From the NCBI GenBank assembly GCA_031290855.1, contig JAISLM010000025.1, positions 1 to 8,388 of the forward strand: a DNA stretch of 8,388 nt. The letters run 5' to 3'. A program made the position numbers and the translations under genes. Positions within the stretch are counted from its first letter, which is position 1. Each line of letters begins with the position of its first letter. Below are positions 5,716-8,388 of the stretch, piece by piece. The notes beneath the pieces are model-generated. The model had not been told where the DNA came from. It worked only from the letters and a program-made list of their open reading frames with translations, and did not search any database. Origin of the DNA: Spirochaetaceae bacterium (GTDB lineage: Bacteria; Spirochaetota; Spirochaetia; Treponematales; Breznakiellaceae).

Positions 5716-7389
5716 TTAACTCCTTACGGTAATATTTTTTTCGGCGAGCTTCCTTACGCCGGAAACCGCCACCATCACACCCAGAATCAGCAACAGAACG
5801 GCGAAAACAAGCTGCAACCCGTCCGCCTCGAACTTGAAGCCGCCGTTCAAAAGCAAGCCGCCCTTAGCCTTTATCGTGAATACCAGCGCGGTAAACGTTA
5901 CGGCGAGCATTATGAACATCGGCGCCCAGAGCATAGCCCCCTGTCTCTTCGTCTTTTTGAGGAAGACGGCGCACGAGATCAGCGCGAGGGCGGCCAGAAG
6001 CTGGTTCGCCGCGCCGAACAGCGGCCAAATCGTCGCGTAACCCACTATCGCCAGCAGATAGCCGAAAAGCAGGGTCAGCAGAGTCGCCACGTACTTGTTC
6101 GAAAGCACCTTGCCGACGATGCCGGGCTTTTCCGTCTCCTCGGTAAACAGTTCCTGGAAGGCGAGTCTCCCCACTCGGGCGACCGAATCGAGGGAGGTCA
6201 GCGCAAAAGCCGAAATCGCCAGAGTTATCAGCGTAAATATGATCGATTCGGGCAGACCCAGCTTGGTCAGAAAACCAGCTATCGCCGTGGCAAAGACCTG
6301 CGGAGGCGTAACCACGCCGTCAGGCAGCGTCCCGGCCACCGTGATAGCGCCTACGGTGATCAGCGAAATTACCGCAAGCAGACACTCGACCAGCATGGCG
6401 CCGAAACTGATCGGCAGGATATGCTTCTCGTTCTCCACCTGCTTCGAGGCCGTCCCGGACGCGACAAGGCTGTGGAAGCCGGAAACCGCGCCGCAGGCCA
6501 CCGTCACGAACAGTATCGGGAACAGGTAGTTGTTGCCCACTTTGAAGCCGGAGAATACCGGGATGTTTATCGCGGGCGCGTTGAGCACGACGCCGATGAA
6601 CGCCGCCACGATCATCGCTATCAACAGGAACGAGTTTAGGTAGTCGCGGGGCTGTAGCAGTATCCAGACCGGCGTTATAGAAGCGACAAACACGTATGCG
6701 AACACGAGGTAAAGCCAGAAAGTCTTTGAAAAATAGGCGGGGGCGGCCATGCCGACCGCGATACAGATTATCAGCATCACGACGGCGACGCCGCCGCTCA
6801 GTACGCCGCCCGGCTGCGTCTTTTTGAGGAAAATGCCCATGATCACGGCAAACACTATGAACAGCATAGAGGTGGACGCGACGGCGGCGTTGGCCTCGAT
6901 CCGTCCGCCCTGCGCGTTGAAACCGGTAAAGGTACCGGCCACGATGTCGGCGAAAGCCGCCACGACCAGTATCGAAAACAGCCAGACGAACAGCAGGAAC
7001 AGGCGCTTACCCGTACTGCCGATGTACTGTTCTATGATATAGCCTATAGTCTTGCCCTTGTTTTTGACAGAGGCGTACATCGCCGCGAAATCCTGCACCG
7101 CGCCGAAGAAAACGCCGCCGAACAGTATCCACAAGAGGACGGGAAGCCAGCCGAAGGGCGCGGCGAGGATGGGCCCGTTGATCGGCCCCGCGCCCGCTAT
7201 AGACGCGAACTCGTGCCCGAAAACCACGCTCGGTTTTGCCGGCACATAGTCCACGCCGTCCTCGAATTCGTAGGCCGGCGTTTTCTTACCGGGGTCTATC
7301 CCCCACTTTCTCTCCAGAAAACGTCCGTAAACAAGGTAAGCGGCCAACAGCGCCGCCGCCGAGATCAGAAGCATCACCAAACCGTTCAT
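5716..7389 (-). CDS. cstA: CstA-family carbon starvation protein / pyruvate transporter
   Basis: This 557-residue membrane protein has the CstA core: DYVPAKPSVVFGHEFASIAGAGPINGPILAA (residues 47-77), GAVQDF (95-100), GFHSLVASGTASKQVENE and SLDSVARVGRLAFQELF. In E. coli the relatives CstA and BtsT take up pyruvate with protons, and peptide uptake was proposed earlier. The substrate here is inferred, not shown. It is shorter than E. coli CstA (about 700), as in the short bacterial clade. The ATG start has GGAG seven bases upstream. The stop codon TAA touches the start of the flavoprotein gene, forming a coupled operon. A promoter candidate and an AT-rich inverted repeat lie upstream. The end of the coding region (AEKNITVRS) carries the next gene's ribosome binding site. 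Confidence 0.93.
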   Translation of the reverse strand: MNGLVMLLISAAALLAAYLVYGRFLERKWGIDPGKKTPAYEFEDGVDYVPAKPSVVFGHEFASIAGAGPINGPILAAPFGWLPVLLWILFGGVFFGAVQDFAAMYASVKNKGKTIGYIIEQYIGSTGKRLFLLFVWLFSILVVAAFADIVAGTFTGFNAQGGRIEANAAVASTSMLFIVFAVIMGIFLKKTQPGGVLSGGVAVVMLIICIAVGMAAPAYFSKTFWLYLVFAYVFVASITPVWILLQPRDYLNSFLLIAMIVAAFIGVVLNAPAINIPVFSGFKVGNNYLFPILFVTVACGAVSGFHSLVASGTASKQVENEKHILPISFGAMLVECLLAVISLITVGAITVAGTLPDGVVTPPQVFATAIAGFLTKLGLPESIIFTLITLAISAFALTSLDSVARVGRLAFQELFTEETEKPGIVGKVLSNKYVATLLTLLFGYLLAIVGYATIWPLFGAANQLLAALALISCAVFLKKTKRQGAMLWAPMFIMLAVTFTALVFTIKAKGGLLLNGGFKFEADGLQLVFAVLLLILGVMVAVSGVRKLAEKNITVRS

Positions 7390-7417
7390 AATTTGTCTCC
7401 GTTTTTAATAGAATTTG

Positions 7418-7440
7418 TCAATAATTTTTTCGATTATTGA
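7418..7440. promoter_or_regulatory. AT-rich inverted repeat in the cstA leader
   Basis: TCAATAAT (7418-7425) and ATTATTGA (7433-7440) are perfect arms around TTTTTCG. It sits about 30-50 bases upstream of the cstA ATG and downstream of the candidate promoter. It could be an operator for a carbon or redox regulator, or an RNA hairpin. Confidence 0.5.
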
Positions 7441-7453
7441 TATATTTTCATTT

Positions 7454-7487
7454 ACTATACTATACCCGCTCCAACGCGGCAAGCCAA
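7454..7487 (-). promoter_or_regulatory. Candidate promoter of the cstA operon
   Basis: On the minus strand, TTGGCT (7487-7482) and TATAGT (7464-7459) are separated by 17 bases. A second TATAGT overlaps at 7459-7454. Transcription would start near 7450, leaving a leader of about 60 bases. It lies at the edge of the IS3 remnant. The -35 match is only moderate. Confidence 0.4.
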
Positions 7488-7529
7488 AAACATATTGCGG
7501 CCGGGCCGGCGCAATCCAGGCCCACATCT

Positions 7530-8388
7530 CTGCTCCTGGAAAACGCCGTATCGATCTTTGAAAAGCCAGGGAAGGAAACCGCGGCGGCCGAACGAAAGCG
7601 GGACGAACCCTGCCGCCAGGCCGGAAAACTCCAGGTCGAACCGGAAAAATCGTTTCCGCCGACTTCTAAAAAAAAGTATAGGCGCCTGTACGGGAGCGGG
7701 CCGGCGCTATAGAGCCTTTAAACCGGGAACTGACCATAGCCGAACAATGCGGCCTGCCGGGTATCAGCCGCTCGGCCTGTTATTATCAGCCTGATGAAAA
7801 GGAGGATGAAAAAGAACTTGAGCCGGTGAAAAAGATAAGCGCCGTATTGGGGGAAATCCCGTTTTACGGCTGCCGGAAGCTGTTTCGGGAACTTGAGAAG
7901 ATGGGCGAAGCGGTAACGGAGAAACAGGTGCGGGGGATCATGGGACGGGCGGTATTACGGGCGGTATATCCGGGGAATCGGACGAGTATCAGCGCCCAAG
8001 AACACCGTAAATACCCCTGTTTGCTGAGGAACAAGGCGATATGGCTGCCAAATCAGGTATGGCGACGGATATCACCTGTATTAAGGTCAAGGGGAACCAG
8101 GTATATCCGGCGTGTATTATCGACTGGTATAGCCGTCGGAAACTCCGTTTCCGCAGGTCCTTGCATTGCGGGTGTCGAATACGCCGGATGCGCGTTTTGC
8201 GTGCCGGTGCCTGAAGAAGCCCTGGACATCCGTGGAGCCCCGGCAATCTTCAAAAGCGGCCAGGGGAGCCAATTCGCCGGCGAGGCGTTCACCGGGGTGT
8301 TGCGGGAGCGGGGGGTGAGGATAAGTATGGACGAGCGGAATCGTGCGCTGGACAACATTGTGGTGGAACGCTTGTGGAGGAGTCTGAA
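7530..8388 (+). pseudogene. IS3-family transposase (orfA end plus orfB), decayed, runs off the window
   Basis: LLENAVSIFEKPGKE, then RKRDEPCRQAGKLQVEPE, matches the C-terminal part of IS3 OrfA; most of its N-terminus is gone. A run of eight A (7668-7675) precedes a TAG at 7679-7681. OrfB follows: IEPLNRELTIAEQCGLPGISRSACYYQP, FYGCRKLFRELEKMG, PCLLRNKAIWLPNQVW. Homology then leaves that frame at 8062, where one G seems lost, and reads ATDITCIKVKGNQVYPACIIDWYSR with the first catalytic Asp. After 8140-8156 it moves to LALRVSNTPDA, and near 8187 it returns to FCVPVPEEALDIRGAPAIFKSGQGSQF. The usual NTDQGSQF has become KSGQGSQF, so the second catalytic Asp is lost. The third residue, in ALDNIVVERLW, is kept. 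The original frame stays open throughout 7682-8388, but its middle does not resemble the family. Confidence 0.82.
7534..8388 (+). mobile_element. IS3-family insertion sequence remnant
   Basis: The remnant holds the tail of orfA and most of orfB. The left inverted end and the start of orfA are missing, apparently deleted close to the cstA promoter region, since DNA left of about 7465 is AT-rich and unrelated. The right end lies beyond the window. Confidence 0.7.

Noticed and set aside
7989..8358. Minus-strand frames of 85 and 101 codons
   Set aside because: They run antisense to the IS3 orfB remnant and show no motif of their own.

Overview
The window looks like bacterial chromosome in which three intact metabolic genes and a small TPR gene sit among decayed mobile DNA. 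GC content is moderate to high. The host cannot be fixed from sequence alone. The secreted TPR protein, the CstA/PutP transporter pair and the style of the transposase remnants remind me of spirochaetes of the Treponema type, but this is a weak inference from memory.

Left part (1-2142): an ISNCY-type insertion sequence (about 136-1377, minus strand) has matching inverted ends, but its transposase is destroyed by two in-frame stops, a frameshift and probably an internal deletion. About 100 bases beyond it, on the plus strand, is an intact gene for an exported five-repeat TPR protein.

Middle part (2143-3760): a mostly gene-free stretch built around an initiator-type tRNA-Met (2485-2557) with its own promoter. 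Two near-identical direct repeats and a long hairpin lie before the tRNA. Directly abutting the last tRNA base, on the opposite strand, is a sequence that reads as the 3' end (domains V and VI) of a group II intron of the IIC type. Beyond it are two GC-rich palindromes resembling REP/RAYT hairpins, then a fragment of an IS630-family transposase with two frameshifts and a stop.

Right part (3767-7389, all minus strand): cstA (carbon-starvation/pyruvate transporter family), a directly abutting FMN-split-barrel (pyridoxamine-phosphate-oxidase-like) gene and, after a strong hairpin, putP (sodium/proline symporter). The first two form a translationally coupled operon behind a candidate promoter at 7454-7487. 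putP has a good ribosome binding site but no visible promoter after the hairpin, so the hairpin may act as an attenuator or partial terminator. The set suggests uptake of pyruvate and proline, with no obvious link for the flavoprotein.

Right edge (7530-8388): a decayed IS3-family element, with the end of orfA, an A-rich slippery-looking site and orfB. Homology changes frame three times and the second catalytic Asp is replaced by Gly. It runs off the window.

I see no wholly new multi-gene system. The most unusual points are the intron 3' end placed exactly at the tRNA end, the altered anticodon stem of that initiator tRNA, and the hairpin-controlled putP arrangement.
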